Shown: positions 1 to 10,177, counted from the first letter of the stretch. The stretch is DNA of 64,000 bases from Candidatus Symbiobacter mobilis CR (GCF_000477435.1 NC_022576.1:2666001-2730000); one strand, 5' to 3'. Numbers and translations are program-made. Notes: a model not told the origin generated them from the sequence alone.

Positions 1-142
1 GAATCCGGCGCTCCCCATAGTCTTTGCGTGTGTCTTCCACCTCCACGGTCAGCCCGTGGAACACAAGGGCGGCGTCCTCGAAGTCGAGTCCGCGCTCAGC
101 CAGGGTCTTCAGTCGCTTGGCTGGATCGTAGGTCAGGCGCAC
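1..142 (-). CDS. BrnT-like toxin, partial at window edge
   Basis: Reading leftward from a GTG at 142, the peptide begins VRLTYDPAKRLKTLAERGL and continues through FEDAALVF to EDTRKDYGERRI before the window ends. The TYDP start, the RGLDFEDA stretch and the DxRxDYGE motif are typical of the BrnT ribonuclease toxin family, whose members are about 90 residues, so roughly half is present. BrnT toxins act with a downstream BrnA antitoxin, which would lie outside the window. No stop codon lies just upstream of the GTG, so the start is uncertain. The gene abuts a decayed group II intron. Confidence 0.65.
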   Translation of the reverse strand, partial: MRLTYDPAKRLKTLAERGLDFEDAALVFHGLTVEVEDTRKDYGERRI

Positions 143-213
143 GCGGTTATTGTATATACAGTAACCGGAGCTTGCAAGGGTGATGAACCGGCTGTCTGTC
201 GGCGCCGCCTAAC

Positions 214-771
214 GTCAAAAGTAAGGTAAAGGAAGGCAGAAACATCGCAGTGGACATTGATCTGGCCAAGTTTTTCGACACCGTCAACCATGACGTGCTG
301 ATGAACTTGCTAGGGCGAACCATTGCGGGCAAGCGACTGCTGTGCCTGATTATGCGGGGGTGGACGGCGTACTTTGGCATCAGCCAGTATTACCGCCCGG
401 TACCCGAACTGGACGAGTGGATCAGAAGGCGCATCTGAATGTGCTACGGTAAACAGAGGCGATGGCCACGCACGAAGATCAAGAATTTACTGGCATTGGG
501 CGTAAGCCTGAAGTCGGAAATTCAGCACGGAGTTAGCAGCAACCGCTATTGGCAGATGTCCAGAACCCCGGTTATCAATCAGGCCATATCCAATGCATGG
601 ATAAAGGAACAGGGTTTGCTGAGTGTGAAAGACCTGTGGTGCAAGGCACAGGGATACATGGTTACAAAGCGAAAGACATCGTCGAGCGAGCCGACTTGTT
701 GAACCGCCCATTGCGGACCCGCACGGTGGGTGGTGTGGGGGGCGACGGTTAGAAGCCGTTGCCTACCCGAT
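214..771 (+). mobile_element. Group II intron remnant 1 (decayed reverse transcriptase and 3' end)
   Basis: The reading frame starts in a reverse-transcriptase segment (VDIDLAKFFDTVNHDVLM) and jumps directly to the C-terminal part (RGWTAYFGISQYYRPVPEL), so the catalytic core is deleted. At 436-438 an in-frame TGA replaces the CGA expected from the RRIRMCY context, splitting the frame; the second half ends near 702. Positions 694-771 hold the intron RNA 3' end, finishing in CTACCCGAT, nearly identical to the ends at 14437 and 58248. The element is dead: it lacks the reverse-transcriptase active site and the 5' intron end. Confidence 0.85.
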
Positions 772-1173
772 TAGACAGCGGTGCTAAACAGGTGGCGCAC
801 GCGACGCACAACCCACGAACGGCAGCTAGCGTATAAAAGCCAAAACAATCTCTGAACAGCGAGTGCAACAAAGGCGCAACGACTGCAAAAATGATATCTG
901 CCAACATAGATGTGACAAGTGCGTATTTCGCGGAACGTGACCGGTGATTTCACGCGAACGTGACCGATAGTGGGTGCGAAATGGATAGGGCTAGATGGTA
1001 GGTTCAATCGGTCACGCTTTCGTGAAATGGCGGACACGCTTTTGCGAAACGCCGGTCACGATGGCATGAAATGGGTACGGGGATAGGGTTATCCACGGTG
1101 CCGTTCGCCGCAGGTATCTTTCCTGCCGGAGGTGGACGGCGCGGTGGGTAACCCGGTTTGGATGGAACCGGTC

Positions 1174-1911
1174 TCACTGAAGTTCTTTCTGTTTGCGCAT
1201 GGATTCGCCCGCTAGGGCAATCTTGTGCGCAGCATGGATGACTCGGTCGAGAATGGCATCGGCCAGTGTGGGATCGTTCAGGTAGGCATGCCAATGCTCG
1301 ACCGGCAATTGGCTCGTTATCAGGGTCGATCGGGAGCCGACGCGATCGTCGAGAACCTCCAGCAGGTCATTGCGCTCGGACTGGTTGAGCGCAGCCAGGC
1401 CCCAATCGTCCAGGATCAGCAAGTCCGTCTTGGACAGGCTGGCCAATTTCTTGCCGAAACTGCCATCACCGTGCGCGATGCGCAGTTCCTCGAAGAACCG
1501 GGGGGTACGAACATACGCCACGGACAGTCCCTGACGGCATGCGGCGTTGCCCAGTGCGCAAGCAAGCCAGGTCTTTCCACACCCCGTGGCACCCGTCAAA
1601 ATCACATTTTGATGCGCTCGTATCCACTGGCAGGAACCTAGCTGCGCCATGGACGCTTTGTCCAGTTTCCGGTCGGTGCCGTAGCGCACATCCTCCAGGC
1701 ACGCTTGACCAGACTTCATGCGGGCCTCGCGCAGCAGACGAGAAACACGGCGGTTTTCCCGCCAAGTCTGTTCACGATCGACGAGCATGGCGAATCGTTC
1801 GTCGAATGACAGGCTGGCGGCTGCGCTATTCGTCTGCTGCTCTTCGAATGCGGCAAGCATGCCAGGCAGACGCAGGGTCTTGAGAGTTTGTACGGTCTGT
1901 TCCATCAACAT
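1174..1911 (-). CDS. istB: IS21 transposition helper ATPase IstB
   Basis: This 245-residue AAA+ ATPase helps the IstA transposase choose and capture target DNA. The Walker A motif GATGCGKT is at residues 107-114 and Walker B reads LLILDDWG. The chosen ATG at 1911 follows GGAGGAATC, and a second ATG at 1905 is equally well placed. Longer starts further upstream would run back into istA. The gene begins 13 bp after the istA stop, as expected for the two-gene IS21 operon. Confidence 0.93.
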   Translation of the reverse strand: MLMEQTVQTLKTLRLPGMLAAFEEQQTNSAAASLSFDERFAMLVDREQTWRENRRVSRLLREARMKSGQACLEDVRYGTDRKLDKASMAQLGSCQWIRAHQNVILTGATGCGKTWLACALGNAACRQGLSVAYVRTPRFFEELRIAHGDGSFGKKLASLSKTDLLILDDWGLAALNQSERNDLLEVLDDRVGSRSTLITSQLPVEHWHAYLNDPTLADAILDRVIHAAHKIALAGESMRKQKELQ

Positions 1912-1924
1912 GATTCCTCCTTCA

Positions 1925-3466
1925 TCAGTGGTAGTAATCAGGCCCACGCACATTGGCATGGCTGGGCAAGGGCGTGTCAGTTTTGGTGGGATCGACGGGC
2001 TGGCGATCAAGACCTTTGTCCAGGATCGATGCCACCGACCGGAAGCGATACGCGCCAATAGCCAGTGCCCGGGTACAGGCGGCTTCCATCCGTTCCGCGC
2101 CCACCTTGCGGGCCAAACGCATCAGGCCGAGGCAGGCGCGGTACCCCTGCTCTGAATGCTGCTTTTCCAGGAGCATGCGCTGAACCAATTCGCCAGTGGC
2201 AACGCCTACCAAAGTCCCCCAGGCGATCAACTTCCCAGGTGTCCACTCTGCATGGGCGCGGTGCGCCGCCGGCATGTGTTCGGCCACGGTCGTGTAGTTG
2301 CCTTTGCTGGTATTGCGCGCATGGCCTGCCACCCTGCGATTGCGAGCCAGGATTTCCACCATTCCTTGCGTAATGCGCAATTCGACTTCCTGCCGCGCCA
2401 GCACATGCGGTACGCTGTAGAAATGGCCCTCGAACTCGACGTGATAGTCGATATTGACACGTGCGCGTTTCCAGTCTGCCAGTTCGAATCGGGTGGTCGG
2501 CAGGGCTTTCAGGCACGCAACGTCCAGCCTCTCGAATGCTTCCCGCCGGGAACCAGGCAGTTTCTTGAATGGCCGGTCGTTCAGCACTGGCAATAGTTCA
2601 CCTACGGCACTGTCCAGTTCCACCAGCGAGAAGAATTGGCGATGCCGTAGTCGCGCCAGAATCCAGCGCTCGACCACCTGAACACCCACTTCGACCTTCG
2701 CCTTGTCCTGCGGCTTCTTCGGTCGCGCAGGCAATATCACCGTTCCGTAGTGTTGGGCAAATTCGGCTGTTGCCCGGTTCAGTTCCGGCTCATAAGCGTT
2801 GGCGACTTTGACCAGCGCCTTGGGATTGTCCGGAACGATCAGTTTTGTCACGCCACCTATGAACTCGAGCGCCCTGGCCAGCCCGCCCAGCCAGTCTGCC
2901 TGCGTTTGCCCAGCCGTTGCACAAGCAAAGGTGTAGCTGGATGCGCCCAGCACGGCAACAAAGATGCTCGCCACTCTGCTCTCACCAGTGTCGGCATCGA
3001 AGATCGCAACGGTCGGGCCCGCAAAGTCGGCAAACAGCTTTTCACCTGCACGGTGAATCTGACGCATCGAGCGCTTGAGCGAACCAGCCCAAGCTCTGTA
3101 GCGGGTACAAAAAGCTGTGTACTGGTAAGCCGTTTCCCCGGCCTCTTGCTTGTACTCTTCCCACAGCAGGGTGAGAGTGACACCTTTCTTCTTCAGCTCC
3201 TGGTGGATCAGCGCATGGTCAGGCTCAACAAATGCCGACTCCCGGGCAGCCAATTGGCGATACAGCCGATGCTCCAGAGCGCCGTCATCCAGGTCGTCTG
3301 GCAATGGCCATTTCAGCCCGGCGTTCTCCGCCAGCTTCAGGTATTTCGATACCACCCCTTTCGATAGCCTCAGCGCCCGGGCAATCGCCTCCAGACTCAG
3401 GTCAGTGTCGTTTCGGTAACGCAGTACGTCTCGAATTTTTCTCATGGATAGTCTCTCTTGTGGCAT
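1925..3466 (-). CDS. istA: IS21 transposase IstA
   Basis: This is a 513-residue DDE transposase. An N-terminal helix-turn-helix segment (about residues 22-50, [20 protein letters not shown]) should bind the terminal repeats. The catalytic triad fits D147 (FADFAG), D213 (VPDNPKA) and E259 (KAKVEV), followed by a C-terminal basic region. Length and layout match complete IS21 transposases. An alternative start is the ATG at 3445 (MRKIRDV). No frameshift or missing catalytic residue is visible. Confidence 0.93.
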   Translation of the reverse strand: MPQERLSMRKIRDVLRYRNDTDLSLEAIARALRLSKGVVSKYLKLAENAGLKWPLPDDLDDGALEHRLYRQLAARESAFVEPDHALIHQELKKKGVTLTLLWEEYKQEAGETAYQYTAFCTRYRAWAGSLKRSMRQIHRAGEKLFADFAGPTVAIFDADTGESRVASIFVAVLGASSYTFACATAGQTQADWLGGLARALEFIGGVTKLIVPDNPKALVKVANAYEPELNRATAEFAQHYGTVILPARPKKPQDKAKVEVGVQVVERWILARLRHRQFFSLVELDSAVGELLPVLNDRPFKKLPGSRREAFERLDVACLKALPTTRFELADWKRARVNIDYHVEFEGHFYSVPHVLARQEVELRITQGMVEILARNRRVAGHARNTSKGNYTTVAEHMPAAHRAHAEWTPGKLIAWGTLVGVATGELVQRMLLEKQHSEQGYRACLGLMRLARKVGAERMEAACTRALAIGAYRFRSVASILDKGLDRQPVDPTKTDTPLPSHANVRGPDYYH

Positions 3467-3662
3467 CCCCGCTCGCTTTCAAAAAAAACAGCAAGGCTAC
3501 TTCGGACTATCCATCACGCTCCCACTCAGCGGTCACGTTCACCGTGAAATCGCGGTCACGCTTTCGTGAAACGCCGGTCACACTTCTGCGAATTCGCGGT
3601 CACGTTCGCGTGAAATACGCAACAAGGGCTAGAGGCAAAAAGAGCATATCGATTTGAGCTGC

Positions 3663-6600
3663 CTAATGTACATTGTCAGTTTTCCTTGACAACTCATTCG
3701 CCAGCATCTCTGCCTGCTTAAGCACCGTCTCGGTGGCCAGCTTCTGCATGTCCGGCGGATACCCGAATTGCCTCAAAGTCCTTTTGACAATGACTTTGAG
3801 TTTCGCCCTCACGCTTTCCTTGATTGTCCAATCGATTGAGGCATTGGCCTTTACCTTTTCAAACAGCACCACAGCCAGTTCGCGTAGCTTGTCCTGTTGC
3901 ATTAACTCTCTGGCGCTGTCGTTGTTGGCCACGGCGGTATAGAAGGCGTACTCATAGTCGCTCATGCCCATCTCTTTGGCTTGCTTGTCTGACTTGACGA
4001 TCTCCCTGCTGATGTTGATCAGCTCGTCCATGACCTCCACCGCCGTGATCACCTTGGCATGGTAACGCTTGATGGCGTCTTGCAGCATTTCCATCAGCGT
4101 CCGGCTTTGCACCAGGTTCTTTTTGGCGCGTGCCTTGATTTCGTCGCCCAGCAGTTTTTTGAGCACTTCCAGTGCGACGTTTTTATGCTCCCTGTTTTTT
4201 AGCTCCAGCAAGAACTCTTCAGAAAGAATTGAAATATCAGGCTTCTTGATTCCGGCAGCGTCAAACACATCAATCACTTGCTCCGACACCAGCGCCTTGT
4301 CGATCACCTGGTGAATGGTCGATTCAATTTCGTCGTTGGTACGACCTGAACCGGTGCTGTCGAACTTCGCCAGCCGCGCCTTCACCGCCTGAAAGAAGGC
4401 GATTTCATCCTTTACATCCATGGCTTGCTCGTGCGGAATGGCGATGGCGAACGCCTGCGACAAAGCGGTGACTTGGTCGATATAGCGCTTCTTGCCATCT
4501 TCCAGCCCGAGGATATGCTCCTCGGCCGCCAGAATCATGGAGAGTTTCTTGGCGGTGTCGGCTTCGAAATAATCCTCGTAAGGGAAGCCGTGATACATGC
4601 CAGCCACCACTTCGATCTTTTCCAGCATCAACGCTACAGCCTGTTCCTGGGCCAGCATGGGGGCGCCCTTGCCTCCGGCATCGGCATAGAACGACAAAGC
4701 CTGTTTGAGATCAGAGGCAATGCCCAGGTAATCCACTACCAAACCCGCTGGCTTATCGCCATATACCCGATTCACCCGTGCGATGGCCTGCATCAGGTTG
4801 TGGCCCTGCATGGGCTTGTCGATGTACAAGGTGTGCATACAGGGCGCATCGAAGCCGGTGAGCCACATATCGCGCACGATGACCAGCTTCAACTCGTCCT
4901 CGGGGTCTTTCATCCGCTCGGCGAGGGTCTTGCGTTGTTGTTTGGTGGTGTGATGCCCGGCCAGTGTCGGGCCATCCGCAGAGGCCGCCGTCATCACCAC
5001 CTTGATCACACCCTTGGTCAGGTCGGGTGAATGCCATTCTGGTTTCAGCTTGATGATCTCTGCATACAGTTCTGCCGCAATGCGCCGCGACATGGCCACA
5101 ACCATCGCCTTGCCCGCAAACACTTCCTGTCGCTTCTCGAAATGCGCGACGAGGTCCTGCGCCACATTCCGGATACGCTGCTCGGCACCGACCAGGGCCT
5201 CCATCTGCGTCCATTTGGCCTTGGCCTTCTGGGTCTCGGTCAACTCGTCCTGTTCCAATTCCTCATCCAGCTCGGCAATCAGTTTTTTGCCCTCATCGCT
5301 GAGCGACACCCTCGCCAGGCGGCTTTCATAATAAATCTTCTTGGTTGCGCCATCTTCCACCGCCTGGGCAATGTCGTAAATGTCAACGTAATTGCCGAAC
5401 ACCGCCGGGGTATTGACATCGGTCTTTTCGATGGGCGTCCCGGTGAATCCCAGATAGGTCGCATTGGGCAGGGCATCGCGCAGATACTTGGCAAAGCCGT
5501 ACACCACCCGCTTGCCGATGAGGTTGCCTTGCGCGTCCTTCTCATCCACGGTTTTGGCCTTGAAGCCGTACTGGGTACGGTGCGCCTCGTCGGCGATCAC
5601 CACCACATTGCGGCGGTCGGTCAGTTCCTCATAGACATTGCCTTCTTCGGGCTGGAACTTTTGCATGGTGGTGAAGATCACCCCGCCAGAGCCAACCTTC
5701 AACAACCGCTTCAGATCTTTGCGGTCATCCACCTGCACCGGCTCCTGTCGCAACACCTGCGTACAGGCGGCAAAGGTATCGAACAGTTGATCATCCAGAT
5801 CGTTGCGGTCGGTGATCACGACAATGGTGGGGTTATCCAGCGTCAGCACGATCTTGCCGGTGTAGAACACCATCGACAGCGACTTGCCGCTGCCCTGCGT
5901 GTGCCACACCACCCCGGCCTTGCGGTCGCCCGGCGGCTGGGTTTTGACGCTCGCAACGCCGTAGCTTTCCGGTGTTTGCGCCACACACGGCACCGCGCTA
6001 CTTGCTGCCCGCAAGGTGGAAACCACCGCCGCGTTGACGGCGTAGTACTGGTGATACGCTGCCAGCTTCTTCACCGTGCTGATGCTGATCACACCCGTTG
6101 CCGGGTCTTCCTTCTTCGACTTTTCAAACACAATGAAGTGGCGCAGCAAATCCAGCAGCGTCGCCTTGTTCAACAGGCCATTGATCAAAGTCTCCATCTG
6201 ACTGATCAGCGCGGATGCCTCCAACTTGCCGTCCGCCGTCTTCCACGCCATGAAGCGCGACAGCCCTGCTGAGAGCGAACCCACCTTGGCCTCCAACCCG
6301 TCGGAAATCACCAACAAACCGTTGTAGGTGAACAGGCTGGGAATCACTTCCTTGTAGGTCTGCAATTGCTGATAAGCGGTTTTGATGGTGGCGTTTTCAT
6401 CGGCAGCATTCTTGAGTTCCATCACCACCAGCGGCAGACCATTGACGAACAAGACCACATCCGGGCGCTTGCTCTGATGCCCATGATCCGAATGGCCGAT
6501 CACCGTCAACTGATTGGCAATGACGAATTCATTGTTATCGGGATTGGCAAAATCCACCAGCCACACCAGATCGCCGCGCTCGTTGCCTCTGTCCTGATAG

Positions 6601-6905
6601 ACGACCTTGATGCCCTCGGTCAGCATGCGGTGAAAGGCTTCGTTGTTGGCGATCAGCTCCGGCGAGTTCAGGCGCTGAACCTGTTTGATGGCCTCCTCGC
6701 GCACATCGGCAGGAATGGACGGGTTGATGCGCGCCACCGCCGAGCGCAGTCGCTTCAGCAGCAACACATCCTCGAAGCGCTCACGCTCCGGCGTTTCGCT
6801 GTCTGGCGCAATATCCGGCCCGTAGATGTATTGGTAACCGAGTTTCTCGAATAGCCCGATAGCGAAGGTTTCGATGGCCGACTCGGTGAGCTTATCCATT
6901 CCCAC
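3663..6905 (-). CDS. hsdR: Type I restriction enzyme, R subunit (HsdR)
   Basis: This 1080-residue subunit drives ATP-dependent DNA translocation and cleavage in the HsdR2M2S complex. The N-terminal nuclease domain shows D149 in RPDVVLFV and the ExK pair in VVMELKN (E163, K165). The helicase motor has Walker A at about residues 337-342 (TQGSGKS) and a DEAH box at 439-442 (ADEAHRTQYG). A long helical C-terminal region should contact HsdM/HsdS. The start overlaps the end of the RhuM-Fic gene by 14 bp, so it is translated as part of the hsd operon. The frame is intact, but with hsdM and hsdS broken the enzyme should be inactive for lack of partners. Confidence 0.95.
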   Translation of the reverse strand: MGMDKLTESAIETFAIGLFEKLGYQYIYGPDIAPDSETPERERFEDVLLLKRLRSAVARINPSIPADVREEAIKQVQRLNSPELIANNEAFHRMLTEGIKVVYQDRGNERGDLVWLVDFANPDNNEFVIANQLTVIGHSDHGHQSKRPDVVLFVNGLPLVVMELKNAADENATIKTAYQQLQTYKEVIPSLFTYNGLLVISDGLEAKVGSLSAGLSRFMAWKTADGKLEASALISQMETLINGLLNKATLLDLLRHFIVFEKSKKEDPATGVISISTVKKLAAYHQYYAVNAAVVSTLRAASSAVPCVAQTPESYGVASVKTQPPGDRKAGVVWHTQGSGKSLSMVFYTGKIVLTLDNPTIVVITDRNDLDDQLFDTFAACTQVLRQEPVQVDDRKDLKRLLKVGSGGVIFTTMQKFQPEEGNVYEELTDRRNVVVIADEAHRTQYGFKAKTVDEKDAQGNLIGKRVVYGFAKYLRDALPNATYLGFTGTPIEKTDVNTPAVFGNYVDIYDIAQAVEDGATKKIYYESRLARVSLSDEGKKLIAELDEELEQDELTETQKAKAKWTQMEALVGAEQRIRNVAQDLVAHFEKRQEVFAGKAMVVAMSRRIAAELYAEIIKLKPEWHSPDLTKGVIKVVMTAASADGPTLAGHHTTKQQRKTLAERMKDPEDELKLVIVRDMWLTGFDAPCMHTLYIDKPMQGHNLMQAIARVNRVYGDKPAGLVVDYLGIASDLKQALSFYADAGGKGAPMLAQEQAVALMLEKIEVVAGMYHGFPYEDYFEADTAKKLSMILAAEEHILGLEDGKKRYIDQVTALSQAFAIAIPHEQAMDVKDEIAFFQAVKARLAKFDSTGSGRTNDEIESTIHQVIDKALVSEQVIDVFDAAGIKKPDISILSEEFLLELKNREHKNVALEVLKKLLGDEIKARAKKNLVQSRTLMEMLQDAIKRYHAKVITAVEVMDELINISREIVKSDKQAKEMGMSDYEYAFYTAVANNDSARELMQQDKLRELAVVLFEKVKANASIDWTIKESVRAKLKVIVKRTLRQFGYPPDMQKLATETVLKQAEMLANELSRKTDNVH

Positions 6906-7881
6906 TGACCTGATTGAGCGCCAGCATATTCACGATGAGACGAATCAGCGTCTCTTTTTGTTTGGGATCAGACTCTGCCACCAGCAAAGTCAGCGCAGCC
7001 AAACCGGTATCGTTGATGACCGGCTCGCCTTGGGGATTGAGCAGGCGGCCATTGCGGTGCAGAAAATCGACGAACAGAAAGGCGCCGCTGCGTTTGTTGC
7101 CGTCGGCAAACGGGTGATTTTTGACCACAAAATAGAGCAGGTGAGCGGCCTTGCTTTCGATGGTGGGGTAAGCTGGCTCGCCAAAAACCGTCTGATTCAG
7201 GTTCCCCAACAGCGCACTCAATCCATCGCCCCGCAGTTGGGCAAAAAGCTCGGTCGCTTCACCCCGCTTCATCAACGACTGCTTGAGCGCTGTTAGCGAA
7301 CGCATGGCCTCCGCCTCCGTGGGCAGATCCCCGCCTGGCTGGCCCCCCGGTTCGGTCAACATCCCCTCGTCGTAGCGTTGCAGCCAGAGAAAGGTCTGGG
7401 TATAGCGGCTGACGATCTCCACCAGCCCGCTGCCCGCCTCGGCGGTGAGGGTCTGAGTTTGCGCCGCCTTGCGGATCAAGGCCAGCGCCTGTTCCAGCTC
7501 GGCAGCGTTTTGCTCGAAGCGGGCCTGATGCAGGGTGTACCCCTTCACCAGGTGCTGCCGCAGCACTTGGGTAGCCCAGCGCCGGAACTGCACTCCCCGC
7601 CCGGACTTGATGCGGTAACCGACTGAAATAATCACATCCAGGTCATAAAGGGTGACCGGCTTGTCGGAATTTGCAATATGCATTTTTTGCATATTGCTTT
7701 TTTCGCTGACCTCGCCCTCGGCCAAAGCATTGCGGATATGCCGCGAGACAACAGATTGATCGCGCCCAAATAATTCGCTCATCTGCTCCTGCCGCAGCCA
7801 GACTGTCTCCTGCTCCAGCCTGACATCGATCTGAGCCTTGCCATCCTCGGTTTGGTAAATCTGGATTTTGTTCTGTTCCAT
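6892..7881 (-). CDS. RhuM-Fic fusion protein
   Basis: The protein has 329 residues. The N-terminal half (about 1-140, containing VWLRQEQMSELFGRDQSVV and TLYDLDVIISVGYR) is a RhuM-type region resembling proteins once called virulence proteins. The C-terminal half is a Fic domain with the complete catalytic motif HPFADGNKRSG at residues 256-266, which in active Fic proteins transfers AMP or a related group to a target side chain. It sits between hsdS (10-bp gap) and hsdR (14-bp overlap), so it is co-expressed with the restriction system. Such genes recur in type I loci, but their role there is not settled. No partner antitoxin gene is seen beside it. Confidence 0.85.
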   Translation of the reverse strand: MEQNKIQIYQTEDGKAQIDVRLEQETVWLRQEQMSELFGRDQSVVSRHIRNALAEGEVSEKSNMQKMHIANSDKPVTLYDLDVIISVGYRIKSGRGVQFRRWATQVLRQHLVKGYTLHQARFEQNAAELEQALALIRKAAQTQTLTAEAGSGLVEIVSRYTQTFLWLQRYDEGMLTEPGGQPGGDLPTEAEAMRSLTALKQSLMKRGEATELFAQLRGDGLSALLGNLNQTVFGEPAYPTIESKAAHLLYFVVKNHPFADGNKRSGAFLFVDFLHRNGRLLNPQGEPVINDTGLAALTLLVAESDPKQKETLIRLIVNMLALNQVSGNG

Positions 7882-7891
7882 GGCTGCCTCC

Positions 7892-9090
7892 CTAATGTTT
7901 GTAGTCCACCCGCACTTCGCCGCTCATGAGTTTGGGGAGGAGGGTGTCGCGGAGGGTTTCGAGGGTGCGGATTTGAATGTGGTTATATTCAATTTTGCCC
8001 CATGCATTATCTGCATATACGGAGAACTCGCGGAGCCTATCATCCGGTGGTCGTTTAAACTCTAAACATTCAATATCGGATGGCTTTAATGATGGATAAG
8101 TCGAGGTTGAAGCCTCTGCGATGGAATGCAGATACTCAGTCATATCGCTCATTGTTAGCAAGATATAAATGAAATGAGGATTAATGGTTTGACAACTGAT
8201 GACGCAAAAGCCAGTTGAAACGATAATATCCTCATCGGGATGTTTAATTATTCCGTAGTGTTTTTGATCAGGGCGAACGGTAGAAATCAGGATGTCATTG
8301 TGTTTAACGATACGTCGCGCCCTGCTTGGTGCGTCATTCATATCAAGAATCTGAAAGCCTTCAATGATTCCCTCATTTAACGATCCCGTATCCAAATATC
8401 GAATTGTTTTTAGCTTTGAGTTATTTGTAATACTCAAAACATTCGTCTTTACGAAATCACAGACTTTTACTGTTTCCCAATCCTCCTGCGCTTCTTCCAC
8501 GAACCACTGGCGGAAGAGGGTTTCGGCCATGCCTTCGAGGGTTTTGTTTGGGCGGTGGAGCAGGTTGATTTTGTCGTCAAGGCTGGAAAGCACCGAGGCG
8601 ATGGCGCGTTGTTCGGGGAGGGGGGGATAGATACTTCAACTTCCTTCATATCTCTTATGGGTAACTGCGGTTGTGCGCTACCTGAAGTAAATGTATGGAA
8701 ATCGCTCTGTAACTTTCTGAAAAGGTAATAGTTGAATGCTGGCAGTAGTTTATCCTTCTTAGGTCTAATGATTACCATTCCTGAGTTAATTCGGACGTTA
8801 TCGTAAATTATTGATGAATCATAAAAGCCCAAATTCCCGACAGTTCCACGAGTTGTCAAAACTAAATCATCGCGTTCCAGTTTACCTTTGCGAAGCAATT
8901 CATCTCGTTCTTTCCTTATAAATTGGCATTCAGAAAATTCAAATCCATCAATACGCACGTTTTTCGTGCTTAAAAAAAGACAGTATCCGCGTGGCATGAA
9001 TTCATCCTGCGACGGGTAGTTCTTGCCTCGGTCACCATCAAGTATCTCCAATGGGGCTTTAGCCAGATTGCATTCTTTCCACTCGCTCAT
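7892..9090 (-). pseudogene. hsdS: Type I specificity subunit hsdS, frameshifted in a C7 tract
   Basis: HsdS recognises the two halves of the target site. The frame from ATG 9090 covers the first target-recognition domain and breaks after EVSIPPSP in a run of seven C (G7 at 8620-8626 on the + strand). Adding one C would give IPPLPEQRAIASVLSSLDDK and join it to the second frame (8593 to 7892), yielding a 399-residue protein with the usual TRD1, conserved helix, TRD2, conserved helix layout. The two TRD segments are clearly more AT-rich than the conserved helices and than hsdM/hsdR, as expected for exchangeable TRDs. The start overlaps the upstream stop as ATGA. This could be a phase-off state rather than a permanently dead gene. 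Confidence 0.88.
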
Positions 9091-9956
9091 AACCCCACCC
9101 TCCCCAACATCTCCATAACCCCCATCTCCATCCTCGAAAACGCAAACCACTTCTTGCCCAAATCCTTCAGCGAGGCACCGATGTGGTAGATATCGTCGTC
9201 GATGATCAAAAATCGGTCGTGGGCGAGTGTGAATTCTCGCGCTTCGATCGGCGGGTACTGCGCGTTAAATTTGTCGATGTCCTGGGAGAGTTCGCGGCTT
9301 ATTGTTCTGGTCAGCAGTTGCACACTCACCCCCGCCTTGCGCTTGGCGAGCAGAAGCAACACACTTTCGTCCACATAGTTGTCGATAAGGATAATCCGGC
9401 GGCCGGCGGCGCGGATCAGGTCGGCTACAAAGGCGTAGGCATCAAAAACCTGACCGTCGTAAAAAATCCCCTGCTTGGGGATCACCGATTGATCTTCAAT
9501 AGCGTTGAGGAGTCGTTCAACTTTCTGATCGGTCTGGGCTTGCCACAATTCCAGACTGTCCAATCGCTGAAAGACTTGGGCGTTAGAAAGAAGAAAGCGG
9601 CGCATGGCGACAAAAGCGTTCATGATTTGAACGCTGACTTTGACTGCCGTTTCACTGCGGAGCACTGCCGAAAGCATGGCAATACCCTGTTCGGTAAAGA
9701 CATAGGGTGAGTGTCTTCGTCCGCCCCAACTTGAGGTCGCAAATTGCGACCTCAAGTTTTCGAGTTCAGCCTCTGAAGGTTGAAACATAAACTCGGCAGG
9801 GAATCTTTCGATATTGCGTTTCACCTGTTCATTGAGCCGCTTGGTTTCTACCCCGTACAATTTCGCCAGCTCTTCATCAAACATGACCTGAATGCCGCGT
9901 ATGGTGTAGATGTGTCTTTGAATATTATCAGCAAGAATCAAGGAGCTATCGCTCAT
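9087..9956 (-). CDS. ORF6N-domain protein in the hsd operon
   Basis: This protein has 289 residues. The N-terminal part (about 10-100: IYTIRGIQVMFDEELAKLYG, then RFPAEFMFQPS and YVFTEQGIAMLSAVL) is an ORF6N domain, a DNA-binding domain found in phage and mobile-element proteins. The C-terminal half (GRRIILIDNYVDESVLLLLA ... FTLAHDRFLIIDDDIYHIGASLKDLG) resembles a phospholipase-D-like fold with one HDRFLIID element. It overlaps hsdM upstream and hsdS downstream by 4 bp each, so it is translationally coupled. Genes of this type are recurrent passengers of type I operons; a regulatory or defence role is inference. Confidence 0.85.
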   Translation of the reverse strand: MSDSSLILADNIQRHIYTIRGIQVMFDEELAKLYGVETKRLNEQVKRNIERFPAEFMFQPSEAELENLRSQFATSSWGGRRHSPYVFTEQGIAMLSAVLRSETAVKVSVQIMNAFVAMRRFLLSNAQVFQRLDSLELWQAQTDQKVERLLNAIEDQSVIPKQGIFYDGQVFDAYAFVADLIRAAGRRIILIDNYVDESVLLLLAKRKAGVSVQLLTRTISRELSQDIDKFNAQYPPIEAREFTLAHDRFLIIDDDIYHIGASLKDLGKKWFAFSRMEMGVMEMLGRVGL

Positions 9957-10177
9957 ACCCTCACCCTCCCCAAACTCTCTGCAATCAAGGCATTCAGTTT
10001 CGCTTCTTCCTGCAACTGCGCCTCAAACTCCGCCTTGAGCTGGGTAAAACGTTCCTTGAAATCGAAGTCGTCCTCATCGTCCGGCAGGCCGACATACCGT
10101 CCCGGCGTGAGCACATAGTCCAACTCACGGACGCGATCAATACCGACAGATGCACAGAAACCGGGAATGTCGGCATA

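Larger units (their letters stand above)
920..3621 (-). mobile_element. IS21-family insertion sequence, apparently intact
   Basis: The 2702-bp element starts TGCGTATTTC and ends in the inverted form, and is flanked by a 5-bp target duplication ACAAG (915-919 and 3622-3626). Each end carries several copies of a motif close to CGGTCACGNTTNCGTGAAA: near 923 and 948 in one orientation, near 1009, 1031 and 1053 in the other, and four tandem copies at about 3530-3617. Such multiple terminal repeats are characteristic of IS21 elements and are bound by IstA. Both istA and istB are open. The intact duplication indicates a recent, unrearranged insertion. Confidence 0.93.

Noticed and set aside
150..166. 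TTGTATATACAGTA palindrome resembling a LexA box upstream of the BrnT-like gene
   Set aside because: The spacing between CTGT and the opposite half-site is too short for a LexA operator; only one half fits.
5930..6010. Apparent extra segment in HsdR before Walker A (AVPCVAQTPESYGVASVKTQ)
   Set aside because: It has no palindrome or flanking duplication and I recall similar segments in other HsdR proteins, so it is probably native.
5031..6272. 413-aa open frame antisense to hsdR
   Set aside because: It is a shadow of the GC-rich hsdR gene with no recognisable domain.
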